Shown piece after piece: positions 13,118 to 13,809 of a DNA stretch of 13,809 nt (the first letter of the stretch is position 1; each line of letters begins with the position of its first letter). The stretch comes from Chitinophagaceae bacterium UBA4411 (GTDB lineage Bacteria; Bacteroidota; Bacteroidia; Chitinophagales; Chitinophagaceae), in the NCBI GenBank assembly GCA_002400415.1, contig DGQP01000006.1, positions 1-13,809 of the forward strand, written 5' to 3'. The notes below the pieces were generated by a model that saw only the letters and a list, made by a program, of their open reading frames with translations, had not been told where the DNA came from and ran no database searches. The position numbers and the translations under genes were made by a program.

Positions 13118-13129
13118 AAGTCTGTACAT
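13103..13129 (+). promoter_or_regulatory. Possible RAYT promoter within each tandem unit
   Basis: In units 1 and 2, TTG is followed after 20 bp by TACATTTA, close to the Bacteroidota TTTG / TAnnTTTG pattern, with the ATG about 20 bp further on. In unit 3 the TTG has become TTA while the TACATTTA box (about 13127-13134 by alignment) is unchanged. The promoter is inferred from pattern only. Confidence 0.25.
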
Positions 13130-13150
13130 TTATTTCATAACCTTATTCGT

Positions 13151-13708
13151 ATGAGCTATGAATTTGCCGAAGGCTTTAAGATCAGGGACCAGGCCACTCC
13201 TCATTTCCTGACTTTTACGGTCATGGGCTGGATCGATATCTTCAGCCGCCAACGCTACCGGGATCTACTGATAGAAAGCATGCAGTTTTGCCGGCAGCAA
13301 AAAGGGCTGCAGGTGGGTGCTTATGTGATCATGTCGAACCATATGCATACTATCTGGACAGCCACTCACAGTAATCTCAGTGATATCATCAGGGACTTCA
13401 AGACCTTTACCAGTAAGGCGATTACAGCCGCCATACAGGCAGAACCGGAAAGCCGCCGGGACTGGTTGTTGTATATGTTTCAATTCTATGCCAACCGGAC
13501 AGCAGCCAATGACAATTTTAAGGTTTGGACGGGCAATAATCATCCCGAAGAAATACAAAGCGAAGATTTCCTGAGAAGCAAACTGAATTATATTCATAAT
13601 AACCCGGTGCGGGCCGGGCTGGTTGCCGAACCTTCACATTACGTATACAGCAGTGCGGCGAATTATGAAAATAAAAAGGGATTGCTGGAAGTGGATTTTC
13701 TATTGTAG
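13151..13708 (+). CDS. REP-associated tyrosine transposase (RAYT, IS200-like Y1)
   Basis: A 185-residue single-domain HUH/Y1 transposase of the RAYT group. These proteins bind and cut single-stranded REP hairpins and are usually single-copy domesticated relatives of IS200/IS605 TnpA. The HUH motif is His64-Met-His66 in VIMSNHMHTIW. RDFKTFTSK (81-89) and FKVWTGNNHPEEI (123-135) are typical of the Bacteroidota branch. The likely nucleophile is Tyr147 in LNYIHNNPVRAGLV, followed by the hallmark PSHYVYSSAANY. The family start normally runs into KIRDQ, which places the tandem-duplication breakpoint inside the conserved N-terminus at Asp13. The gene looks complete and unbroken. It is flanked by REP hairpins in inverted orientation, three upstream and one downstream, as expected for a RAYT module. 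Start ATG at 13151 is identical in context to the two duplicated starts. Confidence 0.95.
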   Translation: MSYEFAEGFKIRDQATPHFLTFTVMGWIDIFSRQRYRDLLIESMQFCRQQKGLQVGAYVIMSNHMHTIWTATHSNLSDIIRDFKTFTSKAITAAIQAEPESRRDWLLYMFQFYANRTAANDNFKVWTGNNHPEEIQSEDFLRSKLNYIHNNPVRAGLVAEPSHYVYSSAANYENKKGLLEVDFLL

Positions 13709-13725
13709 GATTTCGTTTTGTATAC

Positions 13726-13740
13726 ATCGCCAAAGGCGAT
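13726..13740 (-). repeat. Second stem-loop at the downstream end of the RAYT module
   Basis: ATCGCC (13726-13731), AAA, GGCGAT (13735-13740). Read on the minus strand it lies 9 nt after the downstream REP hairpin, matching the 8-nt spacing of the upstream pair. It could also act as a weak stem at the end of the RAYT transcript. Confidence 0.6.
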
Positions 13741-13749
13741 AAAATAGTG

Positions 13750-13772
13750 CTGCAGGACTGCAAGTCCTGCAG
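13750..13772 (-). repeat. REP-type hairpin, downstream inverted copy
   Basis: On the minus strand: left arm CTGCAGGACT, loop TGC, right arm AGTCCTGCAG, preceded by TTGCTCT. Same stem length, loop, CTTGCAG core and approach sequence as the upstream hairpins, but five positions of each arm-to-arm comparison differ at most, always with the pairing base changed too. Confidence 0.88.
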
Positions 13773-13809
13773 AGCAAAAAGCTCCGCTGTAAGTACCCCA
13801 TAATTCAGA

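Larger units (their letters stand above)
13064..13189 (+). repeat. 126-bp tandem unit 3, joined to the intact RAYT gene
   Basis: Third unit with REP hairpin 13069-13091, second stem-loop 13100-13116 and ATG at 13151. Homology to units 1 and 2 ends after the GAC codon for Asp13, where the gene continues with CAGGCC instead of TTGCTCT. It differs from unit 2 at about seven places, six of them G-to-A or C-to-T read from unit 2 to 3 (or the reverse change). Confidence 0.95.

Noticed and set aside
12812..13189. CRISPR array
   Set aside because: The 126-bp units are nearly identical along their whole length with no unique spacers, and they contain coding sequence from the adjacent transposase.

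Overview
The window looks like chromosomal DNA from a Bacteroidota member, most likely near Chitinophagaceae. The basis is AT-leaning base composition, start codons with little or no Shine-Dalgarno sequence, occasional TAnnTTTG-like promoter boxes, and several small proteins of a kind I associate with that family. No tRNA, rRNA, CRISPR array, phage block or secretion locus is visible.

Layout from left to right: a DsbA-like thioredoxin-fold protein (-) that lacks the first active-site Cys; a small exported protein (+); an acetyl-CoA hydrolase/CoA-transferase (-) with a small winged-helix protein (-) upstream of it; a lytic transglycosylase (+); a beta-class carbonic anhydrase lipoprotein (-); a large B12-binding-type radical SAM protein (+); an archaeal-type peroxiredoxin (-); a two-gene unit of small unnamed proteins (-), one with two WHxxH motifs; a Tat-signal threonine-aldolase-like PLP enzyme (-); a beta-lactamase-fold serine hydrolase lipoprotein (-); and a REP-associated tyrosine transposase (RAYT, +). 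Three convergent gene pairs (near 1640, 4970 and 8365) share compact hairpins that probably end transcription from both sides. Most genes look like independent housekeeping, redox or stress units, not one pathway.

The most interesting part is the right end, about 12812-13772. Three exact-length 126-bp tandem units precede the RAYT gene. Each carries a REP-type hairpin (10-bp stem, TGC loop), a second small stem-loop, a possible promoter, and the start codon plus the first 13 codons of the transposase. Only the third unit runs into the full gene; the first two end as 30-codon mini-ORFs. Downstream of the gene lies an inverted REP hairpin with a different stem sequence but the same TGC loop, the same CTTGCAG core, the same TTGCTCT approach sequence and the same second stem-loop at nearly the same distance. 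The stem differences are compensatory, so the structure, not the sequence, appears conserved. This reads as a complete RAYT/REP module whose 5' end has been amplified in tandem.

Gaps over 300 bp (606-1191, 3352-4056, 5667-6135, 9117-9468) hold inverted repeats and probable leaders or promoters but no gene I can support.
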